Assembly: GCA_017743585.1 (NCBI GenBank)
Contig: JAGHYP010000026.1
Span: 1 to 16,308, forward strand
Direction: 5' to 3'
DNA length: 16,308 nt
DNA from: Chloroflexota bacterium
GTDB taxonomy: Bacteria; Chloroflexota; Anaerolineae; Aggregatilineales; UBA2796
This document shows positions 1 to 6,280 of the stretch, in pieces; the first letter of the stretch is position 1, and each line of letters opens with the position of its first letter. The translations under genes were made by a program, and so were the position numbers. The notes under the pieces were generated by a model. That model did not search any database. It worked only from the letters and a program-made list of their open reading frames with translations, and was not told the origin of the DNA.

Positions 1-243
1 GGCTTCCAAGTCGGCGATGTGATTGTAGCCGCCGATGGCGTGCCGCGCCGCAATGTGGCTGCGCTGCGCCGTTACGTCATGAGCCGCACGCCCGGCCAGA
101 GCGTGCTGTTCGTCGTCAAACGCGGTGACCGAGAGCTGGAGATCAGGGCTGTGTTGGGCGCGCGCCCGCGCGTAATGCCGCCAACGATCACTCCTACGCC
201 AACTAAGCTTGGGACGACGCCTAGGGTGACTCGGAGCTACTGA
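1..243 (+). CDS. C-terminal end of a PDZ-domain protein (5' truncated by window edge)
   Basis: The frame is open from base 1 and ends at the TGA at 241-243, so the N-terminus lies outside the window. The first ~50 visible residues read as the second half of a PDZ domain: GFQVGDVIVAADGVPRRNV, then a helix and PGQSVLFVVKRGDRELEI. This is the ligand-groove pattern seen in HtrA/DegP-type serine proteases, C-terminal processing proteases and site-2 proteases. A short basic tail rich in Pro and Thr (TPTPTKLGTTP) follows, so the PDZ domain is the last domain. A trypsin-like HtrA-family protease is the commonest protein with this ending, but the catalytic domain is not visible, so the enzyme class is inference. 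The domain call itself is firm. Confidence 0.75.
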   Translation, partial: GFQVGDVIVAADGVPRRNVAALRRYVMSRTPGQSVLFVVKRGDRELEIRAVLGARPRVMPPTITPTPTKLGTTPRVTRSY

Positions 244-487
244 GTCCTGCAGAGCGCGCCGAGTTGGTTGAGAGCTGGCGCTTTGAGCGCTGCTCGCTCT
301 ACGGCAGGATCAACTTTGGCGGCATCACGTTCATGACTCAGCCCTCGCAGAATCATGATCTAGCTCTCGCAGATCGAAAACGCCTATCGTGCTTTCCCGA
401 TCCGAAAGCGCACGCCGACCTGATGTATGACTCCTGATGTATGACTACAGCAGTCGGCACTATGGCGTGCGCTTCATGCTCGGCTGA
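225..487 (+). pseudogene. Decayed coding remnant with a 14-bp tandem duplication
   Basis: No intact gene spans this stretch, yet pieces read like protein if the frame is switched. Frame 3 is open from about 225 to 437 (LVESWRFERCSLYGRINFGG, then ITFMTQPSQ). A frame-1 piece at 370-399 reads QIENAYRAFP. It joins naturally to the frame-3 piece DPKAHADLMYD. The last piece, YSSRHYGVRFMLG followed by TGA at 485-487, is in a third frame. The final switch coincides exactly with a perfect 14-bp tandem duplication at 419-446; removing one copy restores MYDYSSRHYGVRFMLG in a single frame. I do not recognise the family. It could be the tail of an ABC-transport or envelope gene that stood between the PDZ protein and the ATPase. 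The decay reading is inference from frame continuity. Confidence 0.45.
419..446. repeat. Perfect 14-bp tandem duplication
   Basis: The unit CCTGATGTATGACT occurs twice head to tail (419-432 and 433-446). Since 14 is not a multiple of three, it shifts the reading frame of the remnant around it. Replication slippage is the likely origin (inference). Confidence 0.9.
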
Positions 488-502
488 GCGGAGCGCTACA
501 CG

Positions 503-1267
503 ATGAGCAAAATTGTGGCTGAACAAGTCACCATTCGCTACGCCGATCGCGGCGGAGTTGGCGAAGTGACTGCCGTGCAAGATGTGACCTTCAGTGTGGC
601 AGAGGGCGAGTTCGTGTGTTTGGTCGGGCCGAGCGGTTGCGGCAAGACGAGCCTCTTGCGCGCTATTGCAGGCTTACAGCCGATCACCAGCGGCAAGCTG
701 CACGTGAGGCGCGGCGACGAGCGCCGCCCTGCCACAGCAATGGTCTTTCAGGGCGCGGCGGTCTTCCCATGGCTGACCGTCCTGGAGAACGTCAGCTATG
801 GCTTGCGCACGCGCGGTCTGCCGTACGCGCAGCAGATCGCGATCGCGCGCGAGTGGATTGCGCGCGTGAAGCTGGAGCGCTTCGCCGAGGCGTATCCGCA
901 TCAACTCTCAGGCGGGATGCAGCAGCGCGTTGGCTTGGCGCGCGCCTTTGCCTACAACCCTGAGATATTGCTGATGGACGAGCCATTCGGCGCGCTGGAT
1001 GCACAGACGCGCCTGATCTTGCAAGACACCTTGCTGGAGCTGTGGCAGGCGAGCGGTAGCACGGTCTTATTCGTCACGCACAGCATTGATGAAGCGTTGA
1101 CACTGGCGGATCGGCTGTTGGTGATGTCAGCGCGGCCGGGGCGCATTTTGAGCGATGAGCACGTGCCATTGCCGCGCCCCAGAGAGGCAGTTGCGCTGCG
1201 CAGCGACCCGCAGTATGGCGCGCTCTTCGGCAAAGTCTGGTCTCTGCTGCGCGCGCAGGTCGCCTAA
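503..1267 (+). CDS. ABC transporter ATPase, nitrate/sulfonate/taurine (SsuB/TauB) type
   Basis: A 254-residue ATP-binding subunit that would power import of a small organic or inorganic anion, or a thiamin-precursor-type solute, through a membrane permease fed by a periplasmic binding protein. All hallmarks are visible: Walker A GPSGCGKTS at ~42-50, Q-loop Q83 followed by FPWLTVLENV (typical of this subfamily), signature LSGGMQQ at ~135-141, Walker B ILLMDE at ~155-160, D-loop ALD and switch His193 in VTHSIDEAL. Length and C-terminus are normal for the family. The ATG at 503 lies 15 bases after the upstream remnant and has only a weak purine-rich stretch (GCGGAGCG) before it. No permease or binding-protein gene is adjacent, so the substrate cannot be read from context. 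The 3' end overlaps the convergent gene by 4 bases. Confidence 0.9.
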   Translation: MSKIVAEQVTIRYADRGGVGEVTAVQDVTFSVAEGEFVCLVGPSGCGKTSLLRAIAGLQPITSGKLHVRRGDERRPATAMVFQGAAVFPWLTVLENVSYGLRTRGLPYAQQIAIAREWIARVKLERFAEAYPHQLSGGMQQRVGLARAFAYNPEILLMDEPFGALDAQTRLILQDTLLELWQASGSTVLFVTHSIDEALTLADRLLVMSARPGRILSDEHVPLPRPREAVALRSDPQYGALFGKVWSLLRAQVA

Positions 1268-2199
1268 GCGATTGCTACAGGAATCTCGGAGACGGCTGCG
1301 CCGCTGAGCAGCTGATAGAGCTGTCGGGCAGCCAACACGGGCAGCTCAATCGCGCGTTGCGCGTTAGGCTTGCCGAAGCGGTTGTGCCAGTTAGCGCCAT
1401 AGAGCGGCATGGGCGCGCCGCGCCGCCGATGCAGCAACATATGCCATGGACGAGGCGGGAGCAGATCGGCAGTGTACGCGCTTGGCGCGCAAGGCTGCAG
1501 CACGGCTTGATCTTGCGGCAGCAAGGGCGCATGAATAGCCGTCTTGCCAAGAAACTGCTCGCCTTCGTACAAGCTGAGCGTCTGTTGGGCGCAATCTAAC
1601 CGAATAGCTGGCTGGCGGAGCGGCGAAGGGCGTGGCAACCAGCGCTGCAAGCTCAGCGCGCTTGTCCAGCTGAGCGTGCCATCGCCCTCAGCGGTTGGAG
1701 TGAACGCATACCAAACTTCTCCGCGATCGTCCGTCAGCCAGTCGCGCACATAGACGACCGTGCCGAAAGGATACGCGCCATGGATAGCGGCGTGAGGCGT
1801 GCAGGCGGCGCGCAGCGTCGCGCTGGGCGCGATCACTTCGTAATAGCCTGTGTGCAGCGCGGTCGGTTTGGGCGGACGCACATAGGGCGGAATCGGCTGC
1901 ACGGCTTCGCGCGGCAAGTAGCCCTCGGCAATGCGATACCACCAGCCGTCATCGCTGACGGCGAGGATCGGTTGTATGTGATTGGCAGGCAGCTGCTTGA
2001 CTGATCTGGCAGTCGCCTGAGGTGCGGCGCGCACATCAGTCGCTTCGAACAGACGAGCGAGCAGCTCGGTCTCAGGCGGCACGCCGAAGGTCGTGCCATG
2101 CGCCAGCGCCGCGAGCGAGGTCATGCCCGCTTGGCCGTGCGCGACGCTGAGCAGCGCGGCGAAGGCGCTGCACTGCAAAAATTGGCGCCGCGTGAGCAT
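1264..2199 (-). CDS. Exported tandem-SH3 / L,D-transpeptidase-fold protein lacking the catalytic residues
   Basis: A 311-residue protein with a twin-arginine-like N-terminus (LTRRQFLQ, then a hydrophobic stretch), so probably exported. Two SH3-like stretches are visible, ~47-105 (RAAPQATARSVKQL ... WWYRIAEGYLP) and ~118-188 (ATLRAACTPHAAI ... VWYAFTPT). The C-terminal third follows the YkuD (L,D-transpeptidase) pattern: IRLDCAQQTLSLYEGEQFLG, then PWHMLLHRR, then LYGANWHNRFGKPNAQRAIE. Active family members read HGxYWHNxFGxPxSHGCVNL at this last segment. Here the first His is Tyr267 and the SHGC nucleophile motif has become AQRA (280-283), so the catalytic Cys is Ala283. I infer a non-enzymatic, peptidoglycan-binding or structural role. 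It starts inside the TAATG junction with the upstream thioredoxin gene (one-base overlap), indicating translational coupling. Confidence 0.75.
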   Translation of the reverse strand: MLTRRQFLQCSAFAALLSVAHGQAGMTSLAALAHGTTFGVPPETELLARLFEATDVRAAPQATARSVKQLPANHIQPILAVSDDGWWYRIAEGYLPREAVQPIPPYVRPPKPTALHTGYYEVIAPSATLRAACTPHAAIHGAYPFGTVVYVRDWLTDDRGEVWYAFTPTAEGDGTLSWTSALSLQRWLPRPSPLRQPAIRLDCAQQTLSLYEGEQFLGKTAIHAPLLPQDQAVLQPCAPSAYTADLLPPRPWHMLLHRRRGAPMPLYGANWHNRFGKPNAQRAIELPVLAARQLYQLLSGAAVSEIPVAIA

Positions 2200-2792
2200 T
2201 ACTCGTTCGCCAGCAAGGCTCGGATCGCGCGATCGAGCTCTTGTTGCGTCTGCAAGCCTTCTAGGGTGCGGAACGTCCTGCCACGCGAGTCGAGCAAGAC
2301 GATATGCGGGATGAATTGCACGTTGTAGCGCTGCACCAAGCGCTTCGAGGCGCTGTTATCCACATCCACCTCCCAGAAATTGACTCGCCCGCCGTACTTA
2401 CTCCTCACTGCCTGAACAGCAGGGCGCATCTGACGGCATGGCTGGCACCATGCGGCAGCGAAGCGTATGAAGTGCGGCTTGCCGTTCAGGGCGATCTCAG
2501 AGATGCCGGGCGTGGCGGTCGGGCGGCTCTCAAGAGTGCCCGAGATCATAGCGTTGAGGGCGGTCAAGGTCAGCAATGGCTCAGGGATGTTTGGCGTAGG
2601 CGAGGCGAGCGCGGAGCGCGGGCGCGTAGGTGTGGCGCCTGCCCCCAAAGCGAGCGCTGGGGCGCGCAAACCGGTCGGCGTGGCAGTTCCTACCTGCGAT
2701 TGAGCCGCGTTCGGCATGGCAAACAGCAGCAAGCTGCCGATTAGGGCGAGCAGGAGACCTGCGAAAAGTGTGCTGCGCAAGGTGTTTTGCAT
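2199..2792 (-). CDS. Membrane-anchored or secreted thioredoxin-like protein
   Basis: A 197-residue protein with a hydrophobic N-terminal segment (~8-30, a signal peptide or anchor), a Thr/Pro/Ala-rich linker (~36-96) and a C-terminal thioredoxin fold (~100-195). The active site is WCQPC (Cys116, Cys119) and the cis-proline is Pro162 in FIPH. The downstream strand (IVLLDSRGRTFRTLEG) is typical. This architecture places a thiol-disulfide exchange domain outside the membrane on a flexible stalk, suited to reducing or oxidising envelope protein cysteines. The start ATG at 2790-2792 is preceded by GGGAG at a 6-base spacing. The stop overlaps the ATG of the next gene (TAATG). The membrane location and partner are inference; the fold and CxxC are clear. 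Confidence 0.85.
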   Translation of the reverse strand: MQNTLRSTLFAGLLLALIGSLLLFAMPNAAQSQVGTATPTGLRAPALALGAGATPTRPRSALASPTPNIPEPLLTLTALNAMISGTLESRPTATPGISEIALNGKPHFIRFAAAWCQPCRQMRPAVQAVRSKYGGRVNFWEVDVDNSASKRLVQRYNVQFIPHIVLLDSRGRTFRTLEGLQTQQELDRAIRALLANE

Positions 2793-2828
2793 GGCGTTCT
2801 CCCATTCGGAAACATCTTGACATAGTCA

Positions 2829-2874
2829 ATTATACAATCGTTATCAGCGACGTTGCACTCGTCAATGTATTATA
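2829..2874 (-). promoter_or_regulatory. Two TATAAT boxes upstream of the thioredoxin/SH3 pair
   Basis: Reading the minus strand, a perfect TATAAT lies at 2829-2834, 37 bases before the start codon. A second perfect TATAAT lies exactly 40 bases further upstream at 2869-2874, in a very AT-rich patch. Neither has a good -35 hexamer at 16-18 bases. They are probably the promoter region of the two-gene unit; which box is used cannot be read. Confidence 0.5.
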
Positions 2875-2911
2875 TATTTTACGCGCTTGGGCGCGCGTTG
2901 TGAGATTTTTG

Positions 2912-2955
2912 TGGCGGCTCACTGCATTACGGCGGCGCAACGCAACGAGCCGCCA
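2912..2955. repeat. 9-bp inverted repeat after the VIT-VWA gene
   Basis: TGGCGGCTC (2912-2920) and GAGCCGCCA (2947-2955) can form a perfect 9-bp stem with a 26-base loop just past the stop of the minus-strand VIT-VWA gene. There is no T-run on the 3' side for that transcript, so it is not a classic intrinsic terminator. It could protect the mRNA end or help termination. Confidence 0.5.
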
Positions 2956-2960
2956 TCAGC

Positions 2961-5132
2961 TCAGTTGGCTGAATCGATCACCTCGTAGGCGATGCCGTCC
3001 AGCACGACCAAGACTCGAATGCCGAGCGCGAAGTAGTCGCGCAGCTCAGGATATTGCGTCAATAGCGCGAAGTACTCGTCGCTCAGGAATGGCACAGTGC
3101 GGCGCGGCAGCTCGGCTGAGGTGTAGCGCGTATCGACCCACACTCCATTGCGCCAGATGAAAGTGCGGTCGCGCACGGTTGCGATCAGCTCGCGGCCTGG
3201 CATGCCTGATCGCGCCGCAGCCGTTGGCGCAGGCAGGATGGCTTCCGCCGCGCCCATCTGCGAGAGCGCCGAGGCAGTTGCCACAGCAGGCGCGCCGCTG
3301 CGCTGAGCGCGATCGATGCCACCCACCCCGCCTGTAGGCGGCTGGAGCGGCACAATAGGCGGCGGCACAACGGTCACGCCGGGCGACGGCTCGCGAACGC
3401 GGTCATCTTCTTGGATCAGGAAGGAAGTGTACGGCGTGATGATGCCGTAGCGCACGCTGAGCAGACGCACGCTCTCCACCAGCTCTTTGTTCTCGCCCCG
3501 CAGCCGAATCGTGTTCAGCAACGCGCCTATCTTGCGCGTCGCCCATAGGCGCGCCACAAACGCCTCGCCGCCTGCGTTCTCTGGAAAGCGCAGTCCGCTA
3601 TATGTGAAGCGGCGCGGCGCGCCCTCTACCGTGCCGCGCAAGGTCAGCGAGACCGTGCCTGCGCCGCGATAGCGCCCTGTCACGATCAGCTGTGTGCCTG
3701 CGAACAGGTCGGGCAACGGCAGGCTTGGGTAGGTATCTTCGAGGATCACGGCGCCATCTAGCTCTAACGTCGGCTTGGCGAGGATCGGCGCGCTGATTTT
3801 GTTGTAGAGCGCGCTCACAGCAGCCTCGATATTCTCATTCGGCTGCACATAGACGCTGGCGCCGCCGTGCGCGCTTGAGAGCGTATCCAGCAGCACGGTA
3901 TCCACATCGTAGCCGACGCCGAAGGCAAATAGGCGCACGTTGCGCTGCGCAGCCGCCGCGCTGAAATTGGCGATGATCTCGTCGGGGTTGGTGACGCCTT
4001 CCGTCGGCAAGCCGTCGGTCAGGAACAAGATGATGGTGTTGCGCTCAGGCTCAACTTGCGAGAGCGCCGCTTGCAGCGCCGCGTTGATATCCGTCGCACC
4101 AATTGCTTCCAGACTATCGATCCAAGCGGCGGCGCGCTGCGCTTCGCTGGCAGGCTGCAAAGTGCGTCCGTAAATGCGATAGCCGCTGCTAAAGGCGATC
4201 ACATTGAAGCGATCTTGCGGCATGAGCGCGCCAAGCACGTAGCGCGCCGCCGCTTGCGCTTGCCGCCACTTCTCGCCTGCCATGCTGCCGCTCTGATCCA
4301 GCACGATCAGCACGTCTTTCGGGATGCTGCGCCCAGTCTCGACACGCAACGGCGGCGTCAGCGCCAACATGAAGAAGCCGTCTTCAAGCGCGCTGGCGCG
4401 GTAAGTGAGCAGTGTGGCGGCGATCTCTGCATCGCGGTAGCTGTAGAAGACGCTGAAATCCTCGCGCGCGCGGAAGTCGCTCAGCTCTAAGCTGGCGCGG
4501 AAGCGACGCTCGTCAAGGCGCGTGAGCATGACCTGCGCATTTGGACTGTACAATGTGCCGATTGGCACGCTGGATTCCGCTGTCAGCGTCACAGAGACCT
4601 CGCGGACAGGCGAGGCACTCACGTAATCGGTCTTGAGCGGATAGGTATAGCGCAGTGTGCCGTTCTCAGCGCGCAGCAGGTGACTATACGTGATCTCGAC
4701 CTTGCGGTCGCCGCGCGGCGGAATCGGGAAGATGTTCAGCTGCACGGCGCGCCTGCCGATGTACTGCAACAGAGCAGGATCGCGGCGCTGCCGCACGATG
4801 CGCTCGTAGATTTGGCGCGCTTGGTCAGCATCCAACAATTGACCTTTGATCGGTTGCCCGTCAAGATACAACACAAGGTCGCTGACAGCGGCATCCTCAG
4901 GCAATGGGAACAGATAGACGCCTTCAGCGGGCGCGCTCGAGCTATTCACGAAGATTTGCTGCACAGTCGTGACTGCCAGCTGATCGCGGATGTTGACTGA
5001 GACGCGATGCGTTTGCAAAAAGACGCCTGCGCTGAGCTGCGCGCGCGTCGTCATCAAGCCCGGCAGGACGAGCAAGCCTGCCAGCAGCAACGCGAAGACG
5101 GCAAGAGATAGTTTGCGCGGCCACATACACAT
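2961..5132 (-). CDS. Secreted VIT-domain / von Willebrand A-domain protein
   Basis: A 723-residue protein whose order matches inter-alpha-trypsin-inhibitor heavy-chain-like bacterial proteins. It has a signal peptide or anchor (~4-30, ending near TTRAQ), a VIT domain (~32-165, with VYLFPLPEDAAVSDL and DADQARQIYERIVRQRRDPA) and a VWA domain (~273-446). The metal-binding MIDAS is complete: DQSGS at 279-283, Thr347 in ATDIN and Asp373 in LTDG. A Pro/Gly/Ala-rich stretch (~580-645) precedes a C-terminal region with FIWRNGVWVDTRYT. Such proteins bind ligands or partners in a divalent-metal-dependent way at the cell surface. The same frame runs 44 codons further upstream (to 5264), but I choose the ATG at 5130-5132. 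It has a strong AGAGGTG 5 bases upstream and puts the signal peptide at the N-terminus. The ligand is unknown. Confidence 0.88.
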   Translation of the reverse strand: MCMWPRKLSLAVFALLLAGLLVLPGLMTTRAQLSAGVFLQTHRVSVNIRDQLAVTTVQQIFVNSSSAPAEGVYLFPLPEDAAVSDLVLYLDGQPIKGQLLDADQARQIYERIVRQRRDPALLQYIGRRAVQLNIFPIPPRGDRKVEITYSHLLRAENGTLRYTYPLKTDYVSASPVREVSVTLTAESSVPIGTLYSPNAQVMLTRLDERRFRASLELSDFRAREDFSVFYSYRDAEIAATLLTYRASALEDGFFMLALTPPLRVETGRSIPKDVLIVLDQSGSMAGEKWRQAQAAARYVLGALMPQDRFNVIAFSSGYRIYGRTLQPASEAQRAAAWIDSLEAIGATDINAALQAALSQVEPERNTIILFLTDGLPTEGVTNPDEIIANFSAAAAQRNVRLFAFGVGYDVDTVLLDTLSSAHGGASVYVQPNENIEAAVSALYNKISAPILAKPTLELDGAVILEDTYPSLPLPDLFAGTQLIVTGRYRGAGTVSLTLRGTVEGAPRRFTYSGLRFPENAGGEAFVARLWATRKIGALLNTIRLRGENKELVESVRLLSVRYGIITPYTSFLIQEDDRVREPSPGVTVVPPPIVPLQPPTGGVGGIDRAQRSGAPAVATASALSQMGAAEAILPAPTAAARSGMPGRELIATVRDRTFIWRNGVWVDTRYTSAELPRRTVPFLSDEYFALLTQYPELRDYFALGIRVLVVLDGIAYEVIDSAN

Positions 5133-5160
5133 CAAAGCACCTCTTTTCGGAGCTTGTCTG

Positions 5161-5188
5161 AATGTATGAGACGTGAGGGCGAGCGCAA
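5161..5188 (-). promoter_or_regulatory. Possible sigma-70-like promoter for the VIT-VWA gene
   Basis: On the minus strand, TTGCGC (5183-5188) and TACATT (5161-5166) are 16 bases apart, about 30 bases ahead of the chosen start codon. Both hexamers are imperfect. The placement supports the chosen start. Confidence 0.3.
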
Positions 5189-5239
5189 AAGTTCCTAGAG
5201 CGGCAGAGCGCGATGCGCGCAAGGCGCGCAGTTGCACAA

Positions 5240-5271
5240 AATTGACATAGGCGATAATTGACATAGGCGAT
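5240..5271. repeat. Perfect 16-bp tandem duplication in a divergent intergenic region
   Basis: AATTGACATAGGCGAT is repeated head to tail (5240-5255, 5256-5271) between the divergent VIT-VWA and esterase genes. Each copy carries a perfect TTGACA on the plus strand (5242-5247, 5258-5263), but I find no matching -10 at 16-18 bases. It could be slippage debris or a paired regulator site. Confidence 0.9.
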
Positions 5272-5327
5272 CAAGCGCCTCAGCAGCATGCTGACGCGCT
5301 GCAAAACCCTGCGGAGAGCAGTTCCTC

Positions 5328-6163
5328 ATGCATCGGATACTTCGAATGGTGACGATCCTGCTCTTGTGCGCCTTGAGTGCGGCGTTGCCTGCGCAGGCGA
5401 GAGGCGTCGCTTGCGCGGAGCCGCACGGCGAGGTGACCGAATACGCCTTCCACAGCCAGCTGGCAGGTCAGCGCATGCGCTATGCGCTCTACACCCCGCC
5501 TTGCTTTGCCGCGCCTGAGCGCGCCGACTGGCGCTATCCGATTCTGTACCTGCTGCACGGCTCGGATGCGACGGGCACGGACTACTGGCTCAAGCTCGGG
5601 CTTGCCGAAGCGCTCGATGCAGGCATTCGCGATGGCACCTTGCCGCCGATGTTGGTCGTCCTACCTTTCGGCGGCGAGCTCGCCAACTTGAATTATTTCG
5701 GCGCGCGCAGCTTTGCCAATGTCTTGCTCAAAGAGCTGCTGCCGATCGTTGAGCCGACTTTCCGCGCCAATGGACAGCGCGCCACGCGCGCCGTCGGCGG
5801 CATCTCGCGCGGCGGCTTCTGGGCGTTTCATCTGGCGTTTCTATATCCGGGCGTCTTCAGCGCGGTCGGCGGACACAGCGCTTTTTTCAGCTTGAGTCAT
5901 GCGCCTGCGGCGAACCCGCTCGTGTTGGCGCAGCACGCACCCGGTCTAGACACGCTCTCATCTGGCTCGATCACGGGCGCGATGACTACGCCGCGCCGAA
6001 CATCGCGCTGCTCAGCAGGCGCTTGAGCGAGCGCGGCATAGCGCATCAATACGTAGTCTATCCCGAAGGTCGGCACGAGGCGGCTTATTGGCGTGCGCGT
6101 GTGCGCGATTATCTCGCTTTTTACGGCGCGGCATGGCGCGATTTTCAGCACGCGCGCAAATAG
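5328..6163 (+). pseudogene. Secreted alpha/beta-hydrolase esterase (esterase D/COG0627-like), frameshifted
   Basis: The N-terminus is a signal peptide (MHRILRMVTILLLCALSAAL ... AQA). The alpha/beta-hydrolase core is clear: YPILYLLHGSDATGTDYWL with oxyanion HGSD at ~77-80, MLVVLPFGG, and the nucleophile elbow GGISRGG with Ser160. After HAPGLDTL (~210) the frame drifts into SSGSITGAMTT and stops at 6024-6026. The expected C-terminus continues in the -1 frame from about 5957: LIWLDHGRDDYAAPN (acid Asp), then YVVYPEGRHEAAYW (catalytic His), ending at TAG 6161-6163. One base seems to be missing near the CTCTC at 5955-5959. The intact protein would be about 278 residues. The break removes two of the three catalytic residues, so this is either a recent pseudogene or an assembly error. 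An SD-like GGAGA lies 10 bases before the ATG. Acyl-ester hydrolysis is a family-level inference. Confidence 0.85.
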
Positions 6164-6232
6164 ACCGCGCTTGCGCAGTCAATTTACAGCTTTTTCAGAA
6201 AATTTTCGGCGCGATTTGCTGCGCGTTCGCGC

Positions 6233-6238
6233 TACAAT
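6233..6238 (+). promoter_or_regulatory. Possible -10 box ahead of the SH3 gene and downstream operon
   Basis: TACAAT at 6233-6238 lies 42 bases before the chosen ATG in a short gap after the broken esterase. No convincing -35 is spaced correctly. It is the best promoter candidate for the whole 6281-10946 run. Confidence 0.35.
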
Positions 6239-6280
6239 GAGCGTGCGAGCATTTTGTGCGTCGGGCAGGAGAGATTGTTC

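Noticed and set aside
838..845. GCGATCGC (HIP1-like octamer)
   Set aside because: I noticed one copy, inside the ABC ATPase gene, and did not scan exhaustively. Nothing suggests a dispersed HIP1 repeat as in cyanobacteria.
2881..2898. ACGCGC/GCGCGT hairpin near the thioredoxin promoter
   Set aside because: It is a short GC stem typical of the background. No T-tract follows on the minus strand, so it does not support a terminator.
3940..4490. Plus-strand ORFs opposite the VIT-VWA gene (77 and 144 residues)
   Set aside because: They are antisense shadows of a clearly coding VWA domain and have no recognisable motifs.
5133..5264. 44-codon N-terminal extension of the VIT-VWA protein (start at 5264)
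   Set aside because: The extension begins in the 16-bp tandem repeat, has no RBS, and would bury the signal peptide. The ATG at 5132 has a strong RBS.
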